A stretch of DNA of 64,000 nt from Rufibacter roseolus (GTDB lineage Bacteria; Bacteroidota; Bacteroidia; Cytophagales; Hymenobacteraceae). The stretch spans positions 2,199,028 to 2,263,027 of the forward strand of contig NZ_JAFMSU010000001.1 in the NCBI RefSeq assembly GCF_017916365.1, given 5' to 3'. The notes below the pieces were generated by a model, which was not told the DNA's origin, ran no database searches, and worked only from the letters and a program-made list of their open reading frames with translations. The translations under genes and the position numbers were made by a program. Shown piece by piece: positions 15,640 to 24,203 of this stretch (the stretch's first letter is position 1; every line of letters starts with the position of its first letter).

Positions 15640-15861
15640 TTAAACCTTGCGCGGCGGCAGGTCAAAGGCTACGGCGTTGTGCTCAAAATGGCCTTTGTGT
15701 GAGCCATCGCAGAACGGTTTGTTTTTGGAAAGACCGCAGCGGCAGATAGACACGGCTTCGCGGCCCTGTAAGTTGTACTCGTTGCCCATCGGGTCTACTA
15801 TGATAAACTCGCCTTCAATTTTGAGCGAGCCGTTGTTGTTCACGGTAACTTTGGTTTTCAT
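15640..15861 (-). CDS. CDGSH iron-sulfur domain protein
   Basis: A 73-residue soluble protein binding one labile 2Fe-2S cluster through three Cys and one His. The ligands are Cys40, Cys42, Cys51 and His55 in ICRCGLS followed by FCDGSH. This is the mitoNEET-type ligand set, in the single-domain bacterial form. The physiological role in bacteria is not established; redox or cluster transfer is likely. ATG 15861 is chosen over the frame opening at 15909, because the shorter form begins with the canonical MKTKVTVNNNGSLKI strand. A perfect -7 element lies 100 nt upstream. Confidence 0.93.
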   Translation of the reverse strand: MKTKVTVNNNGSLKIEGEFIIVDPMGNEYNLQGREAVSICRCGLSKNKPFCDGSHKGHFEHNAVAFDLPPRKV

Positions 15862-15960
15862 GCTGTTTTTGAGAAAAAGGGGTAAAAAGGTAAAGGGATT
15901 CTGAGACAAAGAACCTGGCCATTATCTGCCCATCGGCAGCAAAGCAAGTTCGCCTCGATT

Positions 15961-15968
15961 CAAAGATA
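15961..15968 (-). promoter_or_regulatory. Bacteroidota -7 element TATCTTTG, CDGSH gene
   Basis: A perfect TAnnTTTG on the minus strand. A plus-strand TATTTTTG (15970-15977) lies directly beside it and could serve the OmpA-like gene, giving overlapping divergent promoters. Confidence 0.5.
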
Positions 15969-16184
15969 GTATTTTTGCCCAAAGCTTTGCATCAATGGGC
16001 GGGTTTCTGCTGCAAAACATCTTCTTGATCCTGGGCCCCAGATCAGGGGAGGGAGGCCGCTGTTACAAGCATACATTTGCATCTGGCCTTAATTTTTCGG
16101 TGTTTTAACCCCGGCGGGCAGCGGTGCGTACGTATAAACACTGTTGCTCTCTTTAGTAACCATTGTAAAAACGCTTAGAATACT

Positions 16185-17030
16185 ATGAAAAAAAGCTTCT
16201 TGAGCCCTGTATTGCCAGCTTTCCTGGCCCTGGGTCTATTAGGTTCCTGTGTGTCTTCCAAAAAATACGAAGCGGCCCTGGCCGAGAACCGTTCCCTGGT
16301 GGTGTTGCAGGATGAACTCACCCGCCAGAAAGCTGAGCTGGAAAACGAACGCGCCCGCCTGCAGCAGGACAAAGAGCGCCTGAACCAGGAGAAAGCAGAT
16401 CTGGCCTCTGAGAAAGCCTCCACAGAAGCTTCGCTGCGCACGAACCTGAACAATAAAAACCAGCAGGTAGACAAACTCTCCGCCGATCTGCAGGCCCGCG
16501 AAGCCCGGCTGGCCGAGATGCAGCGCATCCTGGACGAGAAAGACCGCGCCGTGAACAACTTGCGGCAAGTAGTGAGCAAAGCGCTGCTGGGTTTCAAAGC
16601 CTCTGACCTCACCGTAGATGTGCGCAACGGCAAAGTGTATGTGTCTTTGTCTAACCAGTTGCTGTTCAAGTCTGGGTCTACCAAAGTAGATGCCCAGGGG
16701 CAGGAAGCCCTCAAAAAACTGGCCGGCGCCCTGCAGAACCAGCAAGACGTGAACGTGGTAGTAGAAGGCCACACCGATGACGTGCCAGTGGCCAAAGGCA
16801 CCGCCGGCATGCAGGACAACTGGGACCTGAGCGTATTGCGCGCCACCGAGATCACCCGTATCCTCACCGAGGCTGGCGTGGCGCCGCAGCGGGTAACCCC
16901 ATCAGGACGTTCTAAATACGTGCCTGTTGACCCGGCTACCACCGCCGATGCCCGCCAGAAGAACCGCCGCACCGAGATCATCCTCACGCCTAAACTAGAC
17001 GAGCTTTTCCAGATTCTGGAGAAAAACTAA
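16185..17030 (+). CDS. OmpA family lipoprotein with long coiled coil
   Basis: A 281-residue outer-membrane-anchored protein that links the envelope to peptidoglycan. The lipobox LLGSC puts the lipidated Cys at residue 22. Residues about 26-135 form a long charged coiled coil (ELENERARLQQDKERLNQEK). The C-terminal OmpA/Pal domain (about 155-275) carries VEGHTDDVPV, NWDLSVLRATEI and RQKNRRTEI, with the Asp and Arg that contact diaminopimelate. The architecture is like the periplasmic spacers of other Bacteroidota. It is monocistronic with a strong terminator 28 nt after the stop. Confidence 0.93.
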   Translation: MKKSFLSPVLPAFLALGLLGSCVSSKKYEAALAENRSLVVLQDELTRQKAELENERARLQQDKERLNQEKADLASEKASTEASLRTNLNNKNQQVDKLSADLQAREARLAEMQRILDEKDRAVNNLRQVVSKALLGFKASDLTVDVRNGKVYVSLSNQLLFKSGSTKVDAQGQEALKKLAGALQNQQDVNVVVEGHTDDVPVAKGTAGMQDNWDLSVLRATEITRILTEAGVAPQRVTPSGRSKYVPVDPATTADARQKNRRTEIILTPKLDELFQILEKN

Positions 17031-17056
17031 GCCTGAAAATATGGCATGTTTACCGC

Positions 17057-17098
17057 AAGTCCCTGCCCGGAGAACATCCGGCAGGGACTTCTTTTTTT
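17057..17098 (+). terminator. Terminator of the OmpA-like gene
   Basis: AGTCCCTGCC (17058-17067) pairs with 17080-17089, and CTTTTTTT follows. Confidence 0.9.
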
Positions 17099-17214
17099 GG
17101 CCTGATTTCTTAAATATAGGCTTAAAAGGATATATCAGAATATGGATCATAATTCCGGTGGGTTTTTGGCGTTGTTCTTGTTGTAGGGAAGGAGTGGCCT
17201 TTAAGGAAAATTTT

Positions 17215-17222
17215 TACCTTTG
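17215..17222 (+). promoter_or_regulatory. Bacteroidota -7 element TACCTTTG that decides a start codon
   Basis: A perfect TAnnTTTG ending at 17222, directly before an in-frame ATG at 17223. Because transcription should begin about 6-8 nt downstream, that ATG is probably not in the mRNA, and the ATG at 17256 is the real start. Confidence 0.55.
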
Positions 17223-17255
17223 ATGAGGCAACCGCTCAACAATCACAAGAAAACC

Positions 17256-17924
17256 ATGCAAAAAGGAAAGATTTTAGGCTTGATTCTGGGGTTAACCGCC
17301 TCGTTTTCTTCCGCCGTTTGGGCCCAAGAGGTGGAAAAGGAGAAACCTTTGGCCGCCAGGGAAACCCAGGAATCGTCGGCTGAGCAGGATCTGCGCGCTT
17401 TCAAGGAATGGATGAAAGTACAGTCTGACAAAATTGCCACTACCACGCGCGCCGAGTGGCCCACTATCAAGAGCGACTTCGCCCGCCAGGCGAATAAGAT
17501 AGAGAACAGCTTTCAAGGGCTATCAGAAACCTCCAAGCGCGATTTTCTGGAGCTGAAAACCCGTTTCCAAGAGCTGGAGTCCAAGCCCATGGCCGATGAG
17601 GTGCCTTTGCAGGCAGAGGAAGTGCGCCTCCGCGAGAAAGAACTGCTGGGCTCCTTTGGGAACGTACAGAACATCAGCTCCATCCACATGCGCGAAGCCT
17701 ACATCCGGTTTATGCAGAACGTGCGGGTGAAACGCCAGAACTGGACCTCCCGGGACTGGGACTACGCCGATTATATCCTGCAGAACCTGGGCAAGCGCAA
17801 AGCGGCCGTAGAGGAAAAACTCTCTACCCTGGATGAGATCAAGATCAGAACCCTCATTGGGGAGTTCTACACCCTGCGCTCTGGCCAGGAGTTCAAAGAG
17901 CAGCAGAAAGCGAAGAAGCAGTAA
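17256..17924 (+). CDS. Exported coiled-coil protein, paralogue of the lipoprotein at 8938-9621
   Basis: A 222-residue secreted protein with a cleavable signal (MQKGKILGLILGL to about VWAQ) in place of the lipobox of its paralogue. The mature chain is helical and charged. Shared features with the 8938-9621 product are FKEWMK, a middle REKELLGSFG segment and MREAYIRFMQNVR followed by WTSRDWDYAD. Function is unknown. The periplasm is the likely location. It is convergent with the small lipoprotein gene at 18014, and both share one perfect 31-bp palindrome as terminator. Confidence 0.82.
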   Translation: MQKGKILGLILGLTASFSSAVWAQEVEKEKPLAARETQESSAEQDLRAFKEWMKVQSDKIATTTRAEWPTIKSDFARQANKIENSFQGLSETSKRDFLELKTRFQELESKPMADEVPLQAEEVRLREKELLGSFGNVQNISSIHMREAYIRFMQNVRVKRQNWTSRDWDYADYILQNLGKRKAAVEEKLSTLDEIKIRTLIGEFYTLRSGQEFKEQQKAKKQ

Positions 17925-17937
17925 CCCGTAGGTATCC

Positions 17938-18005
17938 AAAAAGCATCGGGTCCGTTTAGGGGCAGTTTTCAGTGAAACTGCCCCTAAACGGACCCGATGC
18001 TTTTT
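17938..18005. terminator. Perfect 31-bp bidirectional terminator palindrome
   Basis: Arms 17938-17968 and 17975-18005 are exact reverse complements with a 6-nt loop. It starts 13 nt after one convergent stop and ends 8 nt before the other. It has A5 and T5 ends, so it is a U-tract terminator on both strands. Its inner CAG/CTG pairing is the complementary swap of CTG/CAG in the copy at 9772-9827. Confidence 0.9.
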
Positions 18006-18013
18006 AAGCTTTG

Positions 18014-18304
18014 TTATTCCTCAATGCTGTCGCGCAGCGTCTGGTTCTGGGTGGTTCTGGATTTGGAGTTGTTCATCTCGCCTCGGCTCTGCGAGTTACC
18101 CACTTTGCTTTGGGTGATCTCAGTGGCGGTGGCGCCGGTAGTGTCGTTCTGGTTGGCGTTCACCACGGGGCTGGTGTTATTGGGGTTGTTGGAGTTCTGC
18201 TCCGCCTCGGTTCCGGCCGATGTGGTGTTTTTCCCGGTCTGGGAGTCGCAGGCTACAAAACCGGTCATGCCGGCCATGGCCAATATCATTACAAGCTTTT
18301 TCAT
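18014..18304 (-). CDS. Small Asn/Thr-rich lipoprotein
   Basis: A 96-residue lipoprotein. The signal peptide MKKLVMILAMAGMTGFVAC ends in a lipobox with Cys19. The mature part is short, polar and disordered-looking, rich in Asn, Thr, Ser and Gln (NNPNNTSPVVNANQND), and has no recognisable domain. It is probably exposed in the periplasm or at the cell surface. Function is unknown. It shares the terminator palindrome with its convergent neighbour. Confidence 0.75.
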   Translation of the reverse strand: MKKLVMILAMAGMTGFVACDSQTGKNTTSAGTEAEQNSNNPNNTSPVVNANQNDTTGATATEITQSKVGNSQSRGEMNNSKSRTTQNQTLRDSIEE

Positions 18305-18461
18305 AGTCTTAACAGGTTTTAAGCGCTCTATCAGATTCTCTTAACTGTTAAACCGGCCAAAATGTTATGGAAGTGTGATCGCCTTAAGGCAGGCTTAGGT
18401 TAAATTGACTTATTCGGCAACCAGATCCAGAAAACCGCGCCCGTAAGCGAAAACAACCTCC

Positions 18462-18500
18462 TTTGTTTAGGGCCTGATTTTGTAAAATTAAGCCCAAAGC
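18462..18500. repeat. Degenerate dispersed palindrome copy
   Basis: TTGTTTAGGGCCTGATTTTG followed by TAAAATTAAGCCCAAAG. The inner GATTTT/AAAATT and GGGC/GCCC pairings survive. It lies in the divergent gap between the small lipoprotein and the PIG-L gene. Confidence 0.45.
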
Positions 18501-18670
18501 GAGCGTGTGGGACTTCCTTGGTGCAACCGCCAGAAAATGCTTTAACCTAAGCGCAAATCCGGGCATAACCTTCCTCAGTTGACCTAAAATTCCATAGCTT
18601 TACCGTGGGATGTCTGGGGCCTGTTGCGCTGCTGGGTTCTCCCGCTTTATTTGGACTTCTTTTGAAACAC

Positions 18671-21163
18671 ATGATCTCTGTAAGAGTTTTAGCGACTTCC
18701 TTTCTCCTGGCCTGGGGAGTAGGATTTTCTGCCTCGCAGGCCCAGGCCCCCAAGAAACCAGATGCCGCCGAGATCAGGCTGGCCCTGGAGAAACTGAATG
18801 TGCTGGGCAGCGTGCTATATTTCGCGGCGCACCCAGATGACGAGAACACCCGCCTCATAGGCTACCTGGCCAACGAACGCAAGATGCGCACCGGCTACCT
18901 GTCGCTCACCCGCGGTGATGGCGGCCAGAACCTCATCGGGCCGGAGATCAGGGAGGAACTGGGCGTGATCCGAACCCAGGAATTGCTGCAGGCCCGCCGC
19001 GTTGACGGGGGCGAGCAGTTCTTCAGCCGGGCCAACGACTTCGGGTTCTCCAAGAACCCCGCCGAGACTTTCACCATCTGGGACAAAGAGCAGGTGCTCG
19101 CTGATGCGGTTTGGGTTATCCGCAAGTTCCGTCCCGATGTCATCATCACCCGTTTCTCACCCGAGCCCTCTGGCACCCACGGCCACCATACCGCCTCGGC
19201 CATGATCGCCATGGAAGCCTTTGACGCCGCAGCTGATCCCAAGCGCTTCCCTGAGCAACTCAAAACCGTGGAGCCCTGGCAAGCCAAACGCCTACTCTGG
19301 AACACCTCTTCCTTTTTCTACAGTCAGAACCAGAAGTTTGACACTTCTGATAAACTCATGATTGATGCGGGTGTCTACAACCCGTTGCTGGGCCGGTCTT
19401 ACAACGAGATTGCCGCCCAGAGCCGCAGCATGCACAAAAGCCAGGGTTTCGGGAGCAGCGGTAGCCGCGGAGAGGCCGTGGAGTATTTTGAGTTCCTGAA
19501 AGGCGCTCGCGCCAAATCTGACGTGCTGGAAGGCGTGACCACCTCCTGGAGCCGCGTGCCGGGCAGCAAGGAAGTAGCCAGATTGTTGGAGGAAGCTTTG
19601 AAGAACTACAACCCGGGTAATCCGGCCGCCACGGTGCCGGTGCTCCTGAAAGCGAACGCCGCTTTGGCCAAACTGCCCGCTTCTTACTGGAAAATCGTGA
19701 AACAGCAGGATCTGCAGGAAGCCATTAAAAACTGCCTGGGCCTGTACCTGGAAGCATCCTCGGTGCGGGAGTTTTCTGTATCACCGGGCGAGCAGGTGGC
19801 CTTGTCATTGGAAGCGGTGAATCGTTCGGGCGTTCCCGTGACCCTCACCAAAGTAGAATATCTGTTCGCGAACCAGGACACCACGCTGCAGCAGAAACTG
19901 GACCTGAACAAACCGGTTTTCATCAGAACCGCGCGCACCGTACCGGCGGCCACGCCTTTCTCCCAGCCTTACTGGCTGCGCACCCCGGGTACCACCGGCA
20001 TGTTCCGGGTAGATGACCCCGCTTTGATAGGCCTTGCCGAAAACCCGGCCGCCGCCCAGCTGAGATTGCATCTAACCGTGCAAGGCGAGCCGCTTACTTA
20101 TACCGTGCCCGTAGTCTACAAACGTACCGATCCGGTTGAAGGAGAGCAGTACCGTCCGTTTGAGATTGCCCCGCCCGTTTTCGTGAACATCTCAGAAAAA
20201 GTGTACGTGTTTCCAGATCCGCAACCTAAACCCGTTACCCTGCGGGTGCGGGCCGGAAAAGACCAGGTAGATGGGCAGGTAGCCCTGCGCCTGCCTCAGG
20301 GATGGCGCTCTGAGCCTGCCTCGGGAAGTTTCAAGCTGGGCCAGAAAGGGGAGGAGCAGACCTTCACGTTCATGGTGTACCCCGGCGCAACCCAGACGGA
20401 GAGTGCCATCGGCGCAGCCGTGACGTACAACGGCAAAACCTACAACCAAAGCTTCAGGGCTATCTCTTACCCGCATATCCCTACCCAAACCTTGTACCCC
20501 GAGGCCTCGGCCAAAGCGGTTAAATTGGACCTCAAGCGCAAAGGACAGATTATTGGTTATTTGATGGGCGCCGGCGATGAAGTGCCTGCCAGCCTGCAGC
20601 AGATAGGCTATGCCGTAGACCAGTTGCGGGTAGAGGACCTGTCTGCGGCGGCCTTGCAGAAATATGATGCCGTGGTAGTGGGCGTGCGTGCCTTCAACAC
20701 TTTAGAACGTCTCAAATTCCAGCAACCGCAATTGATGCAGTACGTGCAGAACGGAGGCACGCTGGTGGTGCAGTACAACGTGAGCAACGGTTTGGTGACC
20801 TCCAACTTAGGGCCGTTTTCCATTAAACTCTCCAATGACCGCGTAACGGTAGAAGACTCAGAAGTACGGTTCCTGAAACCAAACCACCCGGTTCTGAATT
20901 CGCCCAACAAGATCACCGCGCAGGATTTCAAAGGCTGGGTACAGGAACGTGGTCTGTATTTCCCTAACCAGTGGGCGCCAGAGTACGAAGCCATCATCTC
21001 GTCTAATGACCCGGGTGAATCGCCTAAGGACAGCGGTTTGCTCGTGGCCAAATACGGGAAAGGGTATTACGTGTACACCGGGTATTCTTTCTTCAGGGAG
21101 TTGCCGGCCGGCGTACCAGGGGCGTACCGTCTGTTTGTGAACCTGCTCTCTTTGGGCAAGTAG
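18671..21163 (+). CDS. Secreted PIG-L family deacetylase with C-terminal amidotransferase-like domain
   Basis: An 830-residue exported zinc hydrolase predicted to remove N-acetyl groups from amino sugars. After a signal peptide ending near SASQAQ, the PIG-L domain (about 25-300) carries the zinc motif AHPDDE (about 56-61), then LTRGDGGQN and SGTHGHH with the third ligand. A middle region of beta-sandwich type (about 340-640) follows. The C-terminal about 190 residues (YDAVVVGVRAFNTLE, then QNGGTLVVQYN) look like the ThuA/GATase-like fold without catalytic residues. This layout is common for large PIG-L proteins of Bacteroidota. ATG 18671 begins the signal peptide; the frame opens earlier at 18605. 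The substrate is unknown. Confidence 0.9.
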   Translation: MISVRVLATSFLLAWGVGFSASQAQAPKKPDAAEIRLALEKLNVLGSVLYFAAHPDDENTRLIGYLANERKMRTGYLSLTRGDGGQNLIGPEIREELGVIRTQELLQARRVDGGEQFFSRANDFGFSKNPAETFTIWDKEQVLADAVWVIRKFRPDVIITRFSPEPSGTHGHHTASAMIAMEAFDAAADPKRFPEQLKTVEPWQAKRLLWNTSSFFYSQNQKFDTSDKLMIDAGVYNPLLGRSYNEIAAQSRSMHKSQGFGSSGSRGEAVEYFEFLKGARAKSDVLEGVTTSWSRVPGSKEVARLLEEALKNYNPGNPAATVPVLLKANAALAKLPASYWKIVKQQDLQEAIKNCLGLYLEASSVREFSVSPGEQVALSLEAVNRSGVPVTLTKVEYLFANQDTTLQQKLDLNKPVFIRTARTVPAATPFSQPYWLRTPGTTGMFRVDDPALIGLAENPAAAQLRLHLTVQGEPLTYTVPVVYKRTDPVEGEQYRPFEIAPPVFVNISEKVYVFPDPQPKPVTLRVRAGKDQVDGQVALRLPQGWRSEPASGSFKLGQKGEEQTFTFMVYPGATQTESAIGAAVTYNGKTYNQSFRAISYPHIPTQTLYPEASAKAVKLDLKRKGQIIGYLMGAGDEVPASLQQIGYAVDQLRVEDLSAAALQKYDAVVVGVRAFNTLERLKFQQPQLMQYVQNGGTLVVQYNVSNGLVTSNLGPFSIKLSNDRVTVEDSEVRFLKPNHPVLNSPNKITAQDFKGWVQERGLYFPNQWAPEYEAIISSNDPGESPKDSGLLVAKYGKGYYVYTGYSFFRELPAGVPGAYRLFVNLLSLGK

Positions 21164-21164
21164 C

Positions 21165-21200
21165 GGTTAGGGGCCATTTTCCTGAAAATGGCCCCTAAAC
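21165..21200. terminator. Palindromic terminator after the PIG-L gene
   Basis: TTAGGGGCCATTTT (21167-21180) pairs with 21185-21198 around a CCTG loop, within 4 nt of the stop codon. It is a dispersed-family copy in which the inner stem is CCATTTT/AAAATGG, different from the other copies but still paired. Confidence 0.8.
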
Positions 21201-21229
21201 AGCTCGTTATTTGGGTAAAATTTTAAGAA

Positions 21230-21517
21230 ATGTACTACAAGCCCTATGAAGTAGTATTTCAAAGGAAACCTGATTTTAGGGTAACCTATGCCATTTTTAC
21301 CCAGGAAGAAGGCGGAAGATACAGTTTGCCATTTCAGGGAATTAGGTGGGACTTTCAGTATGAGGATCCTGAAACTGGGAGGAAAAACTTTTTTATAATT
21401 TGGCCTGAGTTTGAGGATTTGCATGGCAACGTCATCCAAGAAGTAGACCTACCCATTCCCAGACATGGCATTGCTAGAATGTGGATCGTTGACAGTGAAA
21501 GAATAAACTACCATTAG
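21230..21517 (+). CDS. Small protein with EF-Tu-like beta-barrel features
   Basis: A 95-residue soluble protein. The stretch EEGGRYSLPFQGIRWDFQYED recalls the EEGGR-x-P-F-x-G-Y-R-P-QF motif of the C-terminal barrel in EF-Tu and of small stand-alone proteins with this fold. A second strand set ends in EVDLPIPRHGIARMWIVD. The similarity is only at motif level. There is no signal peptide. Codon use is more AT-rich than the neighbours, which may point to a different history. Function unknown. Confidence 0.65.
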   Translation: MYYKPYEVVFQRKPDFRVTYAIFTQEEGGRYSLPFQGIRWDFQYEDPETGRKNFFIIWPEFEDLHGNVIQEVDLPIPRHGIARMWIVDSERINYH

Positions 21518-21670
21518 GGTAAAATAAAAGTAGGTACCCATGGTCTCTTTATGGAAGGGCCTAGAAAAGTAGGGGAGTGTGACGTAATTGAATTGATCAA
21601 TCTTAAATAACAACCAGTAGCAAACAAAAGGCAAGTCATCAAGATTTGTCTTCAACCCTAGACATTCCCC

Positions 21671-21796
21671 ATGACCAAAGGAGATATAGACCCGCCGCCG
21701 TTCTTTAAAAGCTGGACATCCATGTACTGGTTGGTGCTGGGGGTGCTGGCGGCGTTCATCCTGTTGTTTTATCTCATCACCGAAGCCTATAAATGA
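21671..21796 (+). CDS. 41-residue single-span membrane peptide coupled to the symporter
   Basis: A very short gene: ATG at 21671, 41 codons, stop TGA at 21794-21796. The product has a polar N-terminus with PPPFFKSW, then one membrane span (YWLVLGVLAAFILLFYLIT) and a tail EAYK. The stop overlaps the symporter start as ATGA, so the two are translationally coupled. A small single-span partner ahead of sodium:solute symporters is a pattern I associate with other Bacteroidota. A role as an accessory subunit or for membrane targeting is inference. Confidence 0.8.
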   Translation: MTKGDIDPPPFFKSWTSMYWLVLGVLAAFILLFYLITEAYK

Positions 21797-23481
21797 GCGG
21801 ATTGGATTGGGGAGTGCTGGTAGGCACCATTGCGTTCATTGTGCTGTATGGCGTCTGGAAAACCCGCAAGGCCCAGCATATGTCTGGGTACCTGCGGGCC
21901 GATAACACCGAGCGTTGGTGGATGATGGGTTTGTCCATCATGGCCACCCAGGCCAGCGCCATCACATTTCTTTCCACCCCGGGGCAGGCCTTTGATGACG
22001 GCATGCGGTTTATCCAGTTCTATTTCGGGTTGCCGTTGGCCATGGTGGTGTTGTCCATCACGGCTATTCCCATCTATTACCGCCTTAAGGTCTTCACCGC
22101 CTATGAGTACCTGGAAAGCCGCTTCAACCTGAAGACCCGCTCGCTGGCGGCGTTTCTGTTTTTGCTGCAACGGGGTCTTTCCACGGGAATCACCATTTAT
22201 GCGCCGGCCATTATCCTCTCCACTATTCTGGGTTGGAATCTCACGGCTACCATTCTTTTCATTGGGGTAGTGGTGACGTTCTACACTGTGGTAGGTGGTA
22301 CCAAAGCGGTAAGCCAGACCCAGCGGCTGCAGATGGCCGTGATGCTGGGCGGTATGCTGGCGGCGGCCATTGTGGTGGTGCGTTTGCTGCCGGATGGCGT
22401 AGGCTTCTCCGAGGCCATGACTGTAGCCGGAACCTCGGGCAAACTGAACCTGGTGGACCTTAGCTTCAACCCTGATGACCGTTACAACCTATGGTCTGGG
22501 TTGATTGGCGGCTTTTTCCTGGCTTTGTCTTACTTCGGCACGGATCAGTCGCAGGTAGGGCGTTACCTGGGTGGGGAGACTATTGCCCAGAGTCGCTTGG
22601 GTTTGCTCATGAACGGCCTGGTGAAGGTGCCCATGCAGTTCCTCATTCTGCTGGTAGGCGTGCTGGTGTTCGTCTTTTACCAGTTCTATCAGCCACCATT
22701 GTACTTCAACCAACAGCAGGTCAGTAGTGTCACGGCCTCAGCAGAGGCGCCGGCCTGGCAGAACCTGGAGGCCCAAAGCCGGCAGGTTTTCCAGGAGAAG
22801 AAAGAAGCTACTTTGGCCCTGGTGCAGGCGCACCAGGCTGATAACAAGGCAGGGGAGGAGCAGGCAAGCCAGCGCATGCGCCAGGCCGAGGAGAAAAGAA
22901 AGGAAATAAGACAGCAGGCGCAGGCCCTGGTAAAAACCCACAACGAAGGCACCGACCTCAAAGACACCGATTACGTGTTCCTCACCTTCGTGACGCAGCA
23001 GTTGCCCCAGGGCTTAGTGGGTTTGCTTTTGGCCGTAGTGCTGTGCGCTGCTATGGGTAGCACGGCCTCGGCGTTCAACTCGCTGGCTTCCACTACCGTG
23101 GTGGATGTCTACAAACGCACTGTGAACAGAAATGCCTCAGATGACCATTATGTGCGCGCCTCCCGGTGGTTCACCGTGGGTTGGGGAGCAGTTTCTATCT
23201 TCTTCGCGCTGTTTGCCTCCCAACTAGAAAACCTAATTCAGGCGGTGAATATCCTGGGCTCCCTTTTCTACGGCACCATCCTGGGTATTTTCATCGCTGC
23301 TTTCTATTTCCAGAAGCTGAAGGGGAATGCCGTGTTCTGGGCCGCCGTGCTCACGCAGTTGATCATTTTTCTCCTGTATGAGTATACAACTATCGCCTAC
23401 CTCTGGTACAACCTCATCGGGACGGTGCTGGTGGTGGGCATCGGGTATTTGCTTCGGACTTTGCTGCGTGAGCAAGCCTGA
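21793..23481 (+). CDS. Sodium:solute symporter (SSS family)
   Basis: A 562-residue inner-membrane transporter predicted to move a solute with Na+. Membrane segments begin at about residue 5. Signature stretches are MMGLSIMATQASAITFLSTPGQAFDDGM (about 42-69), GFFLALSYFGTDQSQVGRYL (about 240) and AMGSTASAFNSLASTTVVDVY (about 420-440), typical for the family's Na2-site helix. A charged, glutamine-rich insertion of about 85 residues (about 310-400) lies between two helices and is likely a cytoplasmic or periplasmic coiled coil. The substrate is not readable; sugars, sialic acid or nucleosides are possible. The small peptide at 21671 is co-translated. Confidence 0.92.
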   Translation: MSGLDWGVLVGTIAFIVLYGVWKTRKAQHMSGYLRADNTERWWMMGLSIMATQASAITFLSTPGQAFDDGMRFIQFYFGLPLAMVVLSITAIPIYYRLKVFTAYEYLESRFNLKTRSLAAFLFLLQRGLSTGITIYAPAIILSTILGWNLTATILFIGVVVTFYTVVGGTKAVSQTQRLQMAVMLGGMLAAAIVVVRLLPDGVGFSEAMTVAGTSGKLNLVDLSFNPDDRYNLWSGLIGGFFLALSYFGTDQSQVGRYLGGETIAQSRLGLLMNGLVKVPMQFLILLVGVLVFVFYQFYQPPLYFNQQQVSSVTASAEAPAWQNLEAQSRQVFQEKKEATLALVQAHQADNKAGEEQASQRMRQAEEKRKEIRQQAQALVKTHNEGTDLKDTDYVFLTFVTQQLPQGLVGLLLAVVLCAAMGSTASAFNSLASTTVVDVYKRTVNRNASDDHYVRASRWFTVGWGAVSIFFALFASQLENLIQAVNILGSLFYGTILGIFIAAFYFQKLKGNAVFWAAVLTQLIIFLLYEYTTIAYLWYNLIGTVLVVGIGYLLRTLLREQA

Positions 23482-23514
23482 TTGGAGGTTATCGTATTAC
23501 CATTTTACAAGCAG

Positions 23515-24099
23515 ATGAACCAACTATATTTGGCTATACAGCACGTTATCCAGAGCCGAAGAACCATAAAACCGCCCAAGATGAACGGCGCCCAGATTCC
23601 GGAGGAGCAGATAAAGGAAATCCTTACCCTCGCCGATTGGGCACCTACCCACGGAAACACTGAGCCCTGGCGGTTTGTGGTGTATCCGGGCGAGAAGGTA
23701 AAAGCGTTCTGCCTAGCCCACGCCGAGCTGTACCGCGAGCATACCGCCCCAGACAAGTTCATGGACCTGAAGTATGAGAAACTGCTGCACATGGGCGATG
23801 AGGCCTCGCACGTGATAGTGGCCTATATGCGCCGTGGTGATTTGCCCAAAATACCAGCCCTGGAAGAAATTGCCGCCACTTCCTGCGCTATCCAGAACCT
23901 GTTGCTGGGAGCCACCGCGCTGGGGATTGCTTCTTACTGGGGATCTGGCGGTATGGCCTACCACCCGGCTATGAAAGACATGCTGGCCCTGCGTGAGGAA
24001 GACACGGTGCTGGGGATTCTGTACCTTGGTTACTCAGACAGTCCGGCGCCCAGCGGAAAAAGGATTGTGTCTTTTGAGGAGAAAGTCCGCTGGATGTAA
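23515..24099 (+). CDS. Nitroreductase family flavoprotein
   Basis: A 194-residue FMN-binding NAD(P)H-dependent reductase fold. The N-terminal SRRTIKPPKMNG and WAPTHGNTEPWRFVVYPG (about 40-57) carry the Arg and Asn contacts to FMN seen in the family. IQNLLLGATALGIASYWGSG (about 130-150) and LGILYLGYSDSPAPSGKR near the end are also typical. It resembles the YdjA-like short group. Acceptor unknown. ATG 23515 is preferred; the frame opens at a TTG directly after the symporter stop, so it lies in the same operon with a 33-nt gap. Confidence 0.92.
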   Translation: MNQLYLAIQHVIQSRRTIKPPKMNGAQIPEEQIKEILTLADWAPTHGNTEPWRFVVYPGEKVKAFCLAHAELYREHTAPDKFMDLKYEKLLHMGDEASHVIVAYMRRGDLPKIPALEEIAATSCAIQNLLLGATALGIASYWGSGGMAYHPAMKDMLALREEDTVLGILYLGYSDSPAPSGKRIVSFEEKVRWM

Positions 24100-24130
24100 A
24101 GCACACTCTGACTTTAGAACCTATTATATA

Positions 24131-24172
24131 AACAGAACCCCGCTGAAGCAATATCAGCGGGGTTCTGTTTTT
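24131..24172. terminator. Bidirectional terminator between convergent genes
   Basis: AACAGAACCCCGCTGA (24131-24146) pairs exactly with 24154-24169 and TTTTT follows on the plus strand. It serves the nitroreductase operon and possibly the DUF2911 gene from the other side. Confidence 0.88.
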
Positions 24173-24202
24173 AAGGTGTTTTCAGGAAATCAGGACTAAA
24201 AC
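24167..24202. repeat. Degenerate dispersed palindrome copy
   Basis: GTTTTTAAGGTGTTTTCAGG to AGGACTAAAAC, with the outer GTTTT/AAAAC pairing left. It overlaps the terminator and abuts the DUF2911 stop. Confidence 0.45.
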
Positions 24203-24203
24203 C

